Positions 7,348 to 15,641 of a stretch of 64,000 nt of DNA are shown in pieces. The DNA is from JAAYCI01 sp031548875 (GTDB lineage Bacteria > Bacillota > Clostridia > Oscillospirales > Ruminococcaceae), in the NCBI GenBank assembly GCA_031548875.1, contig JAVBQQ010000004.1:1-64000 (forward strand). Reading direction: 5' to 3'. The notes under the pieces are model-generated. The model did no database searches and had not been told where the DNA came from. It was given only the letters and a program-made list of their open reading frames with translations. Position 1 is the stretch's first letter, and every line of letters begins with the position of its first letter. The position numbers and the translations under genes are program-made.

Positions 7348-7560
7348 CAAATGTAGAGTAGATCCACTTGTAGGGATTTTTATGCTGACTTCATGAATAT
7401 ACTTTTATGTAATTTCCCCTTGCATCTTGATTTGTTCCCGCAAGATAATAGGGCAAAACAAGAAAACAGCTTCTGTGTGCACTGTTTGGCTAGTTCCTTC
7501 TCCGCCAGAAGAGTATTACACGTACACCTGCTTTTTTGGGACGGTGTGGCTGTAATGCGA
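7348..7560. other. Right end of the element
   Basis: Non-coding. It contains the attR-like copy of the tRNA 3' end at 7495-7507. Read leftward from the repeat, the sequence stays open for 29 codons in the frame that would continue the recombinase in an excised circle, ending at a TAA near 7409. Confidence 0.5.
7495..7507. repeat. attR-like core repeat
   Basis: TCCTTCTCCGCCA, identical to tRNA-Ser(GCU) positions 1987-1999. No tRNA surrounds this copy. Confidence 0.65.
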
Positions 7561-7606
7561 AGTGGACCCGAATAAAGCTTTACGCTTTATCCGGGTCCAC
7601 TTTTAC
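7561..7606. terminator. Strong bidirectional terminator at the island border
   Basis: AGTGGACCCG pairs with CGGGTCCACT, and the inner ATAAAGC pairs with GCTTTAT, around a short loop. TTTT follows on the + strand. It ends the leftward LVIVD operon and separates it from the element. Confidence 0.85.
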
Positions 7607-7630
7607 TTGTTTCTCAATAAACCCCGGCTC

Positions 7631-8968
7631 TCAGCCCTGCCATTCCAGAATTTCGAGGCCGCCATTGTAGGCGGTCAGGTAGATCAGGCCGTTGGGGTCT
7701 ACCCACAGGTCGGCCACATCCACCCCGGCGCCGTTGCTGGCGTGTTCGGGGCCCCGGGGGTCGTAGTAGACCTTGGGGGTACCGGGAACATAGTAGCCCA
7801 CCTCCTTGATCCGGCACGGGTCGCTGATGTCGTAGGCCCTCATCCCGCCCGCGCCCGCGGTCATGAAGACCAGGTCGTCGGAGCGGAAGGAGTCGGGGCC
7901 GGGCATATTCTCGTGGATGTTGTGCTGGCCGGGGCCCCAGGGGTTGCCCACGCCCCGCTCCAGCAGCTCACCGGGGGGCAGGGGGAACATCCCGACCACT
8001 GCCGGGTACCGCTCATCGCGGATGTCCAGCATCCAGGCGTGGCGGTATTCCCCGATCAGGATGGCATAATCCCCATTCTTGATGGGCAGGAAGGTGTGGG
8101 TTTGGCCGCCCATGTCGTAATTGACATGGGAAATCAGAGTGGGCGCGCGGATGTCCGAGATATCCACGATGGCCGCCCCCAAACCGAACCAGGTGGTGTA
8201 GGCCCTATCCCCCCGCACGATGGGATGGTGCAGCTGGCAGCGGTGATCCAGATTTTTGGGCCAATCGGGACGTTCGCCGCCTGCCGTCCACTGGCCTTTC
8301 AGCCAGAACTTGGACACCTCCCGGGGCTTTTCGGGGTTCGAGACGTCGATGATGAGCATGATGTTTCCGTCGAAGCCAGGCACCTCGGCGGACTGATAGA
8401 CATAGTGGCCGTCGAACCAGAAGCGGTGGCAGGCGTTGCTGCCGCCCTCGGGGGTCCAGACGCCGGTCTCGTAGAAGGAGAGCAGCCGGGGCTTGTCGGG
8501 CCTGGAGATGTCGTACACCTTGATGCCGGATTTGACCGGTTCTTTGCTGACGGTATCGTGGTAGTTGTGGACGCCCGGCCTCACATGGTACTTGTCCGGC
8601 TCGAAGAACTTCCACTCGGTACTGGTCACCATGATGTCGCCCACGATCCGGTTTTTCAGCGTCCAGGTGTGTGGGCTTCCCGTAGATTCGAAGTAGACCA
8701 CCTTGGGGTTCTTCACATCCTTGATATCCACGACGCTGAAGCCGCTGCTCCAAAAATGGTTGACATACAGGTAGTCCCCATGCTTTGTGATCTGGAACCC
8801 GTCCCCGCGGCCCTCCATGTCGTACTGGGCCACAAGCTTTGTGTTCTGGAACAGGGGCTCAAAGTCGTGGTGCTTATAGGGTTTGGGAAAAAATTGACGG
8901 GGATTCGAGTAATCAAGCCCTGTCGACGTATCCCATTTTGCCTTGTCATACACTACGGGTGTGCTCAT
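7631..8968 (-). CDS. LVIVD-repeat beta-propeller protein (copy 1)
   Basis: A 445-residue soluble protein without a signal peptide, built from repeats of the type YVNHFWSSGFSVVDIKDVKNP, IMLIIDVSNPEKP and AAIVDISDIRAPT, the LVIVD propeller blade. Histidines conserved with the second copy (20126-21448) lie in LHHP, THTFLP and GQHNIHE, so the protein may be a metal-dependent enzyme rather than a scaffold (inference). AGGAGG lies just upstream of ATG 8968. It is the last gene of a leftward run behind a LysR regulator and a flavoenzyme. No catalytic role is established for this subfamily as far as I know. Confidence 0.85.
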   Translation of the reverse strand: MSTPVVYDKAKWDTSTGLDYSNPRQFFPKPYKHHDFEPLFQNTKLVAQYDMEGRGDGFQITKHGDYLYVNHFWSSGFSVVDIKDVKNPKVVYFESTGSPHTWTLKNRIVGDIMVTSTEWKFFEPDKYHVRPGVHNYHDTVSKEPVKSGIKVYDISRPDKPRLLSFYETGVWTPEGGSNACHRFWFDGHYVYQSAEVPGFDGNIMLIIDVSNPEKPREVSKFWLKGQWTAGGERPDWPKNLDHRCQLHHPIVRGDRAYTTWFGLGAAIVDISDIRAPTLISHVNYDMGGQTHTFLPIKNGDYAILIGEYRHAWMLDIRDERYPAVVGMFPLPPGELLERGVGNPWGPGQHNIHENMPGPDSFRSDDLVFMTAGAGGMRAYDISDPCRIKEVGYYVPGTPKVYYDPRGPEHASNGAGVDVADLWVDPNGLIYLTAYNGGLEILEWQG

Positions 8969-9038
8969 AAAAACCTCCTAGTGCGGCGTTGTATTTATGC
9001 AACCCTCTCCAAAGAGCTGCTTGTTACCTTGGTTGATG

Positions 9039-9944
9039 CTACTTGATCACCAGCCGGTTCTGGGCGTGCTCCAGAAAAAACTGGAGGGAGGGGTTCAGGC
9101 TGTCGTTGCGCCACATCACCAATATCTCCATCACAGGCGCTTCGCGCCCCTCGTACATATCTAGAAAAAGGATGCTTCCCTTGTGGCGGCTGAGGCGGGA
9201 GGAATCGCTGGCGATGGCGTATCCCAGCCCGAATTCCACCGACAGCATAATGTCCTCGATGGTGGGGGTGTGAGTGATCCACTGGGGAGACACCCCGATG
9301 CCCTTGAGGTAGTTGAGGCTGTTCCGGTAAGCGTCCTCGGATATTTCGGGCGAAATGGTGACCAGGGTATGCTCCATCAGGGCCTCGGGGGTCACTGTCT
9401 TCACCTTTCCCAGGGGGTGGGTCCGGGAGACGAGCAGCTGGTCGATCTCCCAGCTCAGAACAGCGCTGGTGATGTCCGTCATGGTGTTCGCCAGGAAGGA
9501 ATAGGAGACCAGGATGTCCTGGGTACCCATGTAGAGCGCTTCCGCCATGTCCTCCAGCTTGATGCGTTGGATATTCACCTGGATGCCGGGGTACATCTCG
9601 AGAAAATCAATGAAAAAACCGATATTGCTGCCGCTCATGTCCAGCCCGTGCATAACGCCGATGTTGAGGATCCCGGCCTTACCCTGGTCCACCTGTTTTG
9701 CCATGTCGATGATCTGCAGCAACCAGTTATTGTACTTTTCCAGTTCCCTGTACAGCACCTCTCCCGCGGGCGTCAGGTTGATGGTGCGGTTGGAGCGCAC
9801 AAACAGCTTGATGCCCAGGTTCTTTTCCAAAGTTTGGATCTGCTTGCTGATGGCGGACTGGGCGACAAAAAGCTGCCGGGCTGCTTCGGAAAAACTGCGG
9901 AACTTTGCAACTGCGAGGAAATACGCAATCTGAAGATGATTCAT
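9039..9944 (-). CDS. LysR-family transcriptional regulator (copy 1)
   Basis: A 301-residue LysR protein with an N-terminal winged helix (YFLAVAKFRSFSEAARQLFV, then QSAISKQIQTLEKNLGIKLF) and a two-lobed effector-binding domain. It is clearly similar to the LysR at 21533-22432, including ALVTISPEIS/FVTISPSIS-like segments. It lies inside the leftward run between the flavoenzyme and the LVIVD gene rather than divergent, so it probably controls its own operon in response to the imported substrate or a pathway intermediate. Confidence 0.92.
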   Translation of the reverse strand: MNHLQIAYFLAVAKFRSFSEAARQLFVAQSAISKQIQTLEKNLGIKLFVRSNRTINLTPAGEVLYRELEKYNNWLLQIIDMAKQVDQGKAGILNIGVMHGLDMSGSNIGFFIDFLEMYPGIQVNIQRIKLEDMAEALYMGTQDILVSYSFLANTMTDITSAVLSWEIDQLLVSRTHPLGKVKTVTPEALMEHTLVTISPEISEDAYRNSLNYLKGIGVSPQWITHTPTIEDIMLSVEFGLGYAIASDSSRLSRHKGSILFLDMYEGREAPVMEILVMWRNDSLNPSLQFFLEHAQNRLVIK

Positions 9945-10030
9945 AGATTCTCCTGCTCATGATCACCCCTGCGCATCCACCGGAGATTTGCCCGATGAAT
10001 GCGCAGGGGATGTGTGGGTGACGTTTTCCA

Positions 10031-11260
10031 TCAGACGCGCTTTTTGATTTCCTTCAGTTTTTCCGACAAAGCCTTGTCATATACGGCGCATCCGCCGCCC
10101 TCCTGAGAAACCAGAAACACCGTGCAGTTGTCGCATCCAACGCACCATTGGATCTCCGGCTCCCGCCCCTCTGCCATTTTCTTTGGCACATAGGGGTCGG
10201 CCAGGCTCTGGCGGCCCAGGGAAACGATGTCCACGACACCCTCCCGGATGTTCTTGTTTGCCCAGAATGTGAGTGAGTTATTTTCCGGCCTGACCGCGGG
10301 GAAGGTCTTTAAGCTGCCGTCCCGGTAAAGGGAATAGCAGGTCCCAATCACCTTGGTCTCGGGCCTGAGGGCGTCTCGCAAAATTTTCTGGAAATAAAAA
10401 TGCAGGTAGCCAAAATAAGGCTTTGCGCGGTCGGGCTTGGAATAGTCCTCAGTGTGGCGGGGGGCCCCGGCGGCTTCGATGATATAGGATGCGCCCCGCT
10501 CTGCGAGCCCCTGCACCAGGTCCAGGGGCTCGCTCAGGTCCATGAGCGGGGTGTCGGGGCCCGCGCTTCCCTGACCGCCCGGGAAGCCCTCGTAAAGGCT
10601 CACCTTGGAGCCCACGATGAAGTTCGGGTCGTTGACCTCCTTTACGATACGCTCGATCAGGTCAAAGGCGAACTGGCGCCTTTTCTCCCACGCGCCGCCG
10701 TATTTCCAGTTGTCCCTGTTGAAGGGGCGCAGTATCTGCGAGCCCAGGTAACCGGTGCACAGCTTGAGGTCGATACCGTCCGCCCCCGCCGCGTGGGCGA
10801 CCTTGGCCCCCTCCACCATCTGGTCCATGATCTGCTCCACCTCGGCCTCGCCGATCTGGATGCTGTTTTCATAGCCAAAGAGGGGTTCTTTGGTCACCCG
10901 CACGGGCTGGGAAAGTACGGGATGGCTGACCTCGCCCGAATGGGTGATCTGGAAGATGAAAAGATTGTCTTTGTTGATGGCTTTCAGGTGGCCGACGAAT
11001 CTTTCCAGCGCCTTGGCGTTGGCGGGAAGCAGGCTTAGCTGGCGGGCGCTGGACACGTTCTCCCGCTGGCAGGTGGCCGCCTCCAAGCTGATGAAGCCGG
11101 AGCCGCCTTCAAAGTATTTCTCGTACCGCTCATAGGTCGCCTTGGAGGGGTTGCCTTCCGTGTCAGCGTCGTTGCATTCCATGGCGCCCACGGCCAGCCG
11201 GTTGGGCACCGTTCTCCCGCCGATGGTGACGGGTGTCAGCAGCAGGTTTTCTTCTGGCAA
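10031..11260 (-). CDS. Old-yellow-enzyme-like NADH:flavin oxidoreductase with Fe-S motif (copy 1)
   Basis: A 409-residue FMN TIM-barrel protein of the OYE/2,4-dienoyl-CoA reductase superfamily. It has the N-terminal PNRLAVGAMECNDAD segment, a barrel strand DGIDLKLCTGYLGSQILRPFN and the FMN phosphate region IVSLGRQSLADP. A C-terminal cysteine cluster, CVGCDNC plus a Cys about 12 residues on, is the [4Fe-4S] motif of the dienoyl-CoA-reductase branch. It lacks the large flavodoxin-like domain of that branch, so it needs an external electron donor. The usual OYE His-x-x-His/Asn pair is replaced (LKLCTGYL). The start is TTG at 11260 behind GGGGGG. It probably reduces or isomerises an activated C=C bond. 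Confidence 0.85.
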   Translation of the reverse strand: MPEENLLLTPVTIGGRTVPNRLAVGAMECNDADTEGNPSKATYERYEKYFEGGSGFISLEAATCQRENVSSARQLSLLPANAKALERFVGHLKAINKDNLFIFQITHSGEVSHPVLSQPVRVTKEPLFGYENSIQIGEAEVEQIMDQMVEGAKVAHAAGADGIDLKLCTGYLGSQILRPFNRDNWKYGGAWEKRRQFAFDLIERIVKEVNDPNFIVGSKVSLYEGFPGGQGSAGPDTPLMDLSEPLDLVQGLAERGASYIIEAAGAPRHTEDYSKPDRAKPYFGYLHFYFQKILRDALRPETKVIGTCYSLYRDGSLKTFPAVRPENNSLTFWANKNIREGVVDIVSLGRQSLADPYVPKKMAEGREPEIQWCVGCDNCTVFLVSQEGGGCAVYDKALSEKLKEIKKRV

Positions 11261-11352
11261 AAAAAATCCCCCCTGTAATCAACTGGTGTTGTTAGAGCGT
11301 GTCTCGAGTCTCCTTGCCATTTTATAACTTCTTTATGTGCTTCTTATGTGCT

Positions 11353-11862
11353 TCAGACCATGATGCCCATCGTATCAAAGAAATCTTCCATTTCGGGCGG
11401 ACAATCGTGCAGCTGGAAGATGATCCCGCCGGTTTTAGCGGGGTCAAGAAACGCCATTCGGACGCCATTTTTATATTCGGAACGCCCAATGATATCGATG
11501 CCGACCTTCTCCATCTCTACGATCGTTGAATCGAATTGTTCCCTGGTTACGGAATATCCGAAGTGCCAGATCCCCTCGCCATGATTGGCCAAAAAGTTTT
11601 CCACGATCGGGAATTTGCCACCTGACGGATCAAACAGCTCGATGACGATCGATCCCCACCGGGCCAATGCGACCTTGCATCTGTTCTCCATGCCGCCTTC
11701 ATACTCTCTGTACGCAAAATCATGTCCGCCATCTGCTTCACCAAGCATATAACGGCGCCATGGGCCAAGGCCCATCAGCTCAAAGTTTTTAATGGTCTCG
11801 TCGATGTCCTTTACGGCCCAGCCCAGATGCGCGATGTTGTCAAACGGTAGTTTTGGAATCAT
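11353..11862 (-). CDS. VOC-superfamily (glyoxalase/dioxygenase-like) protein 1
   Basis: A 169-residue two-module VOC protein. Likely metal ligands are His in AHLGWAV, Glu in VIELFD, His in WHFGYSV and Gln in IIFQLHD, an H-E-H-Q set related to methylmalonyl-CoA epimerases. ATG 11862 is chosen because GGAGG sits eight bases upstream. It is the least similar of the four VOC proteins in this island. It may be an epimerase, isomerase or lyase of the pathway; the substrate is unknown. Confidence 0.8.
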   Translation of the reverse strand: MIPKLPFDNIAHLGWAVKDIDETIKNFELMGLGPWRRYMLGEADGGHDFAYREYEGGMENRCKVALARWGSIVIELFDPSGGKFPIVENFLANHGEGIWHFGYSVTREQFDSTIVEMEKVGIDIIGRSEYKNGVRMAFLDPAKTGGIIFQLHDCPPEMEDFFDTMGIMV

Positions 11863-11963
11863 TTTTCTTTCCTCCATCATTCATAAAATTTGATTGCGGG
11901 TATGTTTTTACTATTGGACAGGACAACTAACAACAACTGATGACAAGTATACACCATCCCCCC

Positions 11964-12911
11964 TTACCTTGTATCAAAGCTGAACTCCGCCCCCAGGGCT
12001 TTGGGCTGGGTGGAGCGCTTGTTGACGAAGAGCAGGACGATGATGGTGGCAAGGTAGGGCAGCATCTTGTACACATAGGTGCTGATCTCCAGATTTACGA
12101 GGAAGGGCACGATGGTGTAGATGTTGGCCAGCGTCTTCATGAAACCGAAGAAGATGGCGGCGAAGAGTATCTTTACCGGGTTCCACTGGCCAAAGATGAC
12201 CACAGCGACGGCCAGGTAGCCATAACCGGCCACCGAAGACGCATACTCCGTCGCGTTGGGCACGATGAACATCAGGCCTCCCATGCCGGCGATGAACCCG
12301 GAAATGATGACGCCGATATACCTGGTGCGGGGCACGTTGATGCCCGTGGAAGCCGCGGCCTGTGGGTTTTCGCCGCAGGCCTTCAGATGGGTGCCGAAGC
12401 GCGTCTTGTTGAAGACCACGATGGCCACCACCAGCACGACGACGCCGATCAGGGTGGAGATGTAGGCGTTCTGGAAGAACATCCCCCCCAGAATGGGGAT
12501 ATCGGACAACACGGGGACCTCCCGTATCATGTAGGAATTGGTAAAGGTGATCTGCAACCGCCCAACCAGGGCGCGGGCGATGATGACCGTTGCCGCAGGC
12601 GTGAGCAGGTTGATGGCCATGCCGCTGATAATCTGGTTGCCCCGAAGGCTGATGGACGAGATGGCATGGGGCAGGATGATGGCAACGCCGGCCACCCCTG
12701 CCAGCAGCAGGGCGCAGATATAGTTCCACTGGGTCCCGTTTTCCAGACCGTGCAGGTATAGAGTACCCAAAAAGGCGCCTGCCAGCATGATGCCCTCCAG
12801 GGAGAAGTTCATGATGCCGCCCTTTTCGGAAAAGATGCCCCCGATTGCCACCACCAATAACGGCACCGCGCAGATGATCACCTGTTGTACTACAAAATAA
12901 AATGTACTCAT
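11964..12911 (-). CDS. BMP-type ABC transporter permease 2
   Basis: A 315-residue polytopic membrane protein of the BPD_transp_2 family (RbsC/nucleoside branch), with the conserved GGIFSEKGGIMNFSLEGIMLAGAF segment split across the first helices and GENPQAAASTGI in the coupling loop. AAGGAG lies five bases before ATG 12911, and the ATG overlaps the stop of permease 1 (ATGA). With the other permease, ATPase and BMP lipoprotein it forms a complete importer of the nucleoside-type class. Confidence 0.92.
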   Translation of the reverse strand: MSTFYFVVQQVIICAVPLLVVAIGGIFSEKGGIMNFSLEGIMLAGAFLGTLYLHGLENGTQWNYICALLLAGVAGVAIILPHAISSISLRGNQIISGMAINLLTPAATVIIARALVGRLQITFTNSYMIREVPVLSDIPILGGMFFQNAYISTLIGVVVLVVAIVVFNKTRFGTHLKACGENPQAAASTGINVPRTRYIGVIISGFIAGMGGLMFIVPNATEYASSVAGYGYLAVAVVIFGQWNPVKILFAAIFFGFMKTLANIYTIVPFLVNLEISTYVYKMLPYLATIIVLLFVNKRSTQPKALGAEFSFDTR

Positions 12912-14008
12912 ACCGTCTCCTTGAAAACTTTGTTTATCAGGCGAATATACATTTTTTTGAAGATCACATTGAAGGAGCAGAAGAAGATGGTGATCGAGGT
13001 GATGACCGTGACGATTTCCGTTTCGATCCCAAAGGACTGCATCCCAAGCCCCCCCACCTGCAGGTAGGCGATGAACAGGCTGGAAAAGATGATGGCGATG
13101 GGGTGGCTGGAACCTAGCAGGGCCACAGGGATCCCGGTGAATCCCTCGGGGCGAAGCGCATCCGACAGTGTATATTTTTGCCCCATGGCGCCGTTGTGGT
13201 ACAGCACGCCGCCCAGCGCCGCAAAGATGCCCGCGCACAGCATGGAGATCACGACGGCGCGTTCCACATTGATACCGGCGTATCGGGCCGCATTCCTGTT
13301 CAGGCCCGTTGCTTTCAGCTCAAAGCCCAGGGTCGTTTTCTTCAGGATAAAGAAGGCGATGATGCAGACCACGATGGCAATCACGATCCCCGAGTTGGCC
13401 GCGGAGCCGGTAAAGACCTCGTTCATGCCGATCTTGGGCAGCAGGGCTTCATTGGGCACCGAGTTCGTATAGCTCCGGCCGCCAAAATACAGGGAGTTGT
13501 CGGCCCGTATCAGCATATTCACAAGGTACAGCGCGACATAGTTCATCATGATGCCGCACACGATGGCGTTGATATTCCGGTAGGCCTGGAACAGGCCCTG
13601 GATGAGCCCCCATATGCCGCCCGCGGCTGCGCCCACGATGATGGCGATGATCCAGGTGGCGGAACCGAAGATGGGCTCGAAGTGGATGGCGGCGAACAGG
13701 CCCCCATACAACCCCATGAGGAACTGCCCCGGGGCGCCGATGTTGAATACGCCCGTGCGCATGGCAAACCCCACGGAAAGGCCCGTCATCATGATGGGCA
13801 CTGCGTAATAAAGTACCCTGCCCATGCCGGTGCGAAAGCCCACCAGGCCGAAGCCCCCCGAAATAATGGTCTTGAACGCCGGCACGGCAACATCCCCGGC
13901 GGTGGCCAATAGCAGCAAAAAGCCTATCAGCAAACCGATGATGATAGTGATGATCGTAGCCACAAATACGGTCATGAACGGTGACAGCAGTATCTTTTTC
14001 ATTTTCAT
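12908..14008 (-). CDS. BMP-type ABC transporter permease 1
   Basis: A 366-residue membrane protein of the same family, with about ten hydrophobic helices, MRTGVFNIGAPGQFLMG and the coupling loop ELKATGLNRNAARYAGIN. ATG 14008 is preferred: GGAG lies nine bases upstream and longer in-frame starts read into the ATPase gene. The gene is 22 bases downstream of the ATPase stop. Confidence 0.92.
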   Translation of the reverse strand: MKMKKILLSPFMTVFVATIITIIIGLLIGFLLLLATAGDVAVPAFKTIISGGFGLVGFRTGMGRVLYYAVPIMMTGLSVGFAMRTGVFNIGAPGQFLMGLYGGLFAAIHFEPIFGSATWIIAIIVGAAAGGIWGLIQGLFQAYRNINAIVCGIMMNYVALYLVNMLIRADNSLYFGGRSYTNSVPNEALLPKIGMNEVFTGSAANSGIVIAIVVCIIAFFILKKTTLGFELKATGLNRNAARYAGINVERAVVISMLCAGIFAALGGVLYHNGAMGQKYTLSDALRPEGFTGIPVALLGSSHPIAIIFSSLFIAYLQVGGLGMQSFGIETEIVTVITSITIFFCSFNVIFKKMYIRLINKVFKETV

Positions 14009-14030
14009 TTGCAAGATCTCCGTATCATCA

Positions 14031-15572
14031 TCAGTCTTGTAGTGAGGGCAAAGCGTCTTTTTTTGCACCGGCCATATACAACCCCAGCTCCTGGAAGTTC
14101 GTCTTGTCCGGGTACAGTTCCCCAACAAGCTCGCCTTCGTAGATTACAAGGATGCGGTCGGCGATATTCATCACTTCCTCCAGCTCGAGGGAGATGAGAA
14201 GAACACCCCGCCCCTGCTCCCGCATGCGGAGCAGCTGCTTGTGGATGAATTCGATTGCGCCCACGTCCATCCCGCGGGTGGGTTGCACCGCGATGAGCAC
14301 CTCGGAATTTTGCTCGATCTCCCTGGCGACAATGACCTTTTGCTGGTTGCCGCCCGACATGCTGCGCGTGATCGTCCAGGGCCCGTGGGCGCAGCGGATA
14401 TCGTACTGCTCGATTGTTGCGCCCGCATTTTTATATACTTTTTTGTAGTTGATGAGACCTTTGCTGGAGACTGTTTTTTCAAAATAGGATTGCAGGATCA
14501 GGTTTTCGGCAACATCGTAATCCAACACCAACCCATGCTTGTGGCGGTCTTCGGGGATGTGTGAGAGGTGGCGCCTGTTCCTGTGCCGTATGCTGGATTT
14601 GGTGATATCCTCCCCGCATGCGACGATGCTCCCGCAGTCCACTTTTTGCAGGCCGGTCAGCCCGTAGACAAGCTCAGTCTGGCCGTTGCCGTCGATGCCG
14701 GCGATGCAAAGGATCTCCCCTTCGTGTACGTCGAAGGATACGTCTTTCACCCGGTCCCGGTGGCCCTTCTGGCCGCGGATCGTGAGGTTGCGCACCTTCA
14801 TGAGTGTTCTTCCCACGGGGATATCCGCCTTCTCGGGCGTCAGCAGCACCTTGCGACCCACCATCATTTCGCTCAGGTCTTCCTGGGTGGTGCCCTCGAT
14901 GTCCACGGTGCCCACCACCTTGCCCCGCCGCAGCACTGTGCAACGATCTGCGATGCGGATGATCTCGTTCAGCTTGTGGGAGATGAAAACCACGCTTTTT
15001 TCTTCCGCCACGAGCTCCTCGATGCTTTTCATCAGCTCCTCTGTTTCCGAGGGTGTCAGCACCGCCGTGGGTTCGTCAAAGATCAGGATATGGTTTTCCC
15101 GGTAGAGCATTTTCAGGATCTCCACCCGCTGCTGCATGCCCACCGTCATATCCTCGATCAGCATGTCCAGGTCCACCTTCAGCTGGTAGCGGTCGGTCAG
15201 CTCTTCCAGCTTTTTCCGGGCATCCGTCATGTTTAAAAAGCCGCGCTTTGTCGTCTCCACGCCCAAGACGATGTTCTGCAGGGCGGTGAAATTATGCACC
15301 AGTTTGAAATGCTGATGCACCATACCGATGCCATACCGGTTCGCATCATTGGGGGTGTTGATCTTGACGTGCTCGCCATTGATGTAGATTTCTCCCGCGT
15401 CCGGGTGGTAGAGACCGAACAATACGTTCATCAACGTCGATTTGCCCGCTCCATTTTCGCCCAGCAGGGCATAAACTTCCTGTTTGCGCACCTGGAGTGT
15501 GATGTCATCGTTTGCAACGATGCCGGGGAATGTCTTTGTGATGTTTCGCATCTCAAATATGTAATCTTCCAC
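14031..15572 (-). CDS. BMP-type ABC transporter ATPase (two fused domains)
   Basis: A 513-residue ATPase with two ABC domains, as in sugar and nucleoside importers. Domain 1 has Walker A GENGAGKST and Walker B ILIFDEPTAVLTP. Domain 2 has the degenerate Walker A GIDGNGQTE and an intact-looking signature SGGNQQKV, the usual asymmetry of this family. GTG 15572 is preferred because GGGGAGG lies five bases upstream; an upstream ATG at 15620 falls within an intercistronic hairpin. Confidence 0.93.
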   Translation of the reverse strand: MEDYIFEMRNITKTFPGIVANDDITLQVRKQEVYALLGENGAGKSTLMNVLFGLYHPDAGEIYINGEHVKINTPNDANRYGIGMVHQHFKLVHNFTALQNIVLGVETTKRGFLNMTDARKKLEELTDRYQLKVDLDMLIEDMTVGMQQRVEILKMLYRENHILIFDEPTAVLTPSETEELMKSIEELVAEEKSVVFISHKLNEIIRIADRCTVLRRGKVVGTVDIEGTTQEDLSEMMVGRKVLLTPEKADIPVGRTLMKVRNLTIRGQKGHRDRVKDVSFDVHEGEILCIAGIDGNGQTELVYGLTGLQKVDCGSIVACGEDITKSSIRHRNRRHLSHIPEDRHKHGLVLDYDVAENLILQSYFEKTVSSKGLINYKKVYKNAGATIEQYDIRCAHGPWTITRSMSGGNQQKVIVAREIEQNSEVLIAVQPTRGMDVGAIEFIHKQLLRMREQGRGVLLISLELEEVMNIADRILVIYEGELVGELYPDKTNFQELGLYMAGAKKDALPSLQD

Positions 15573-15589
15573 GTGAACCTCCCCATGAA

Positions 15590-15625
15590 ATGTTATGGAC
15601 GAAACCTGCGTTTCGTCCATAACAT
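15590..15625 (-). other. Intercistronic 16-bp perfect hairpin after the BMP gene
   Basis: ATGTTATGGACGAAAC (15590-15605) and its exact complement (15610-15625) around the loop CTGC. It lies between the binding-protein stop and the ATPase start and lacks a T run. It is likely a 3' mRNA-stabilising or processing structure that raises binding-protein expression. Confidence 0.75.
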
Positions 15626-15641
15626 CCTTTAATACGCTGGC

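Larger units (their letters stand above)
1987..7507. mobile_element. Integrative element inserted at the 3' end of tRNA-Ser(GCU)
   Basis: The 5.5-kb segment begins at the 3' end of tRNA-Ser(GCU) and ends at a 13-base copy of that end, TCCTTCTCCGCCA. It carries a large serine recombinase next to the tRNA, a Phd/Doc module, small unknown genes, an Xre repressor with paired operators and an OLD-like ATPase. The right-hand genes are clearly more AT-rich than the chromosome around them. No conjugation, replication or capsid genes are visible, so it is best described as a small integrative (possibly mobilisable or satellite) element. The boundaries are inferred from the repeat alone. Confidence 0.7.

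Noticed and set aside
7562..9046. 494-codon open frame antisense to LVIVD copy 1
   Set aside because: It begins inside the terminator hairpin and mirrors the propeller gene; no domain or ribosome site.
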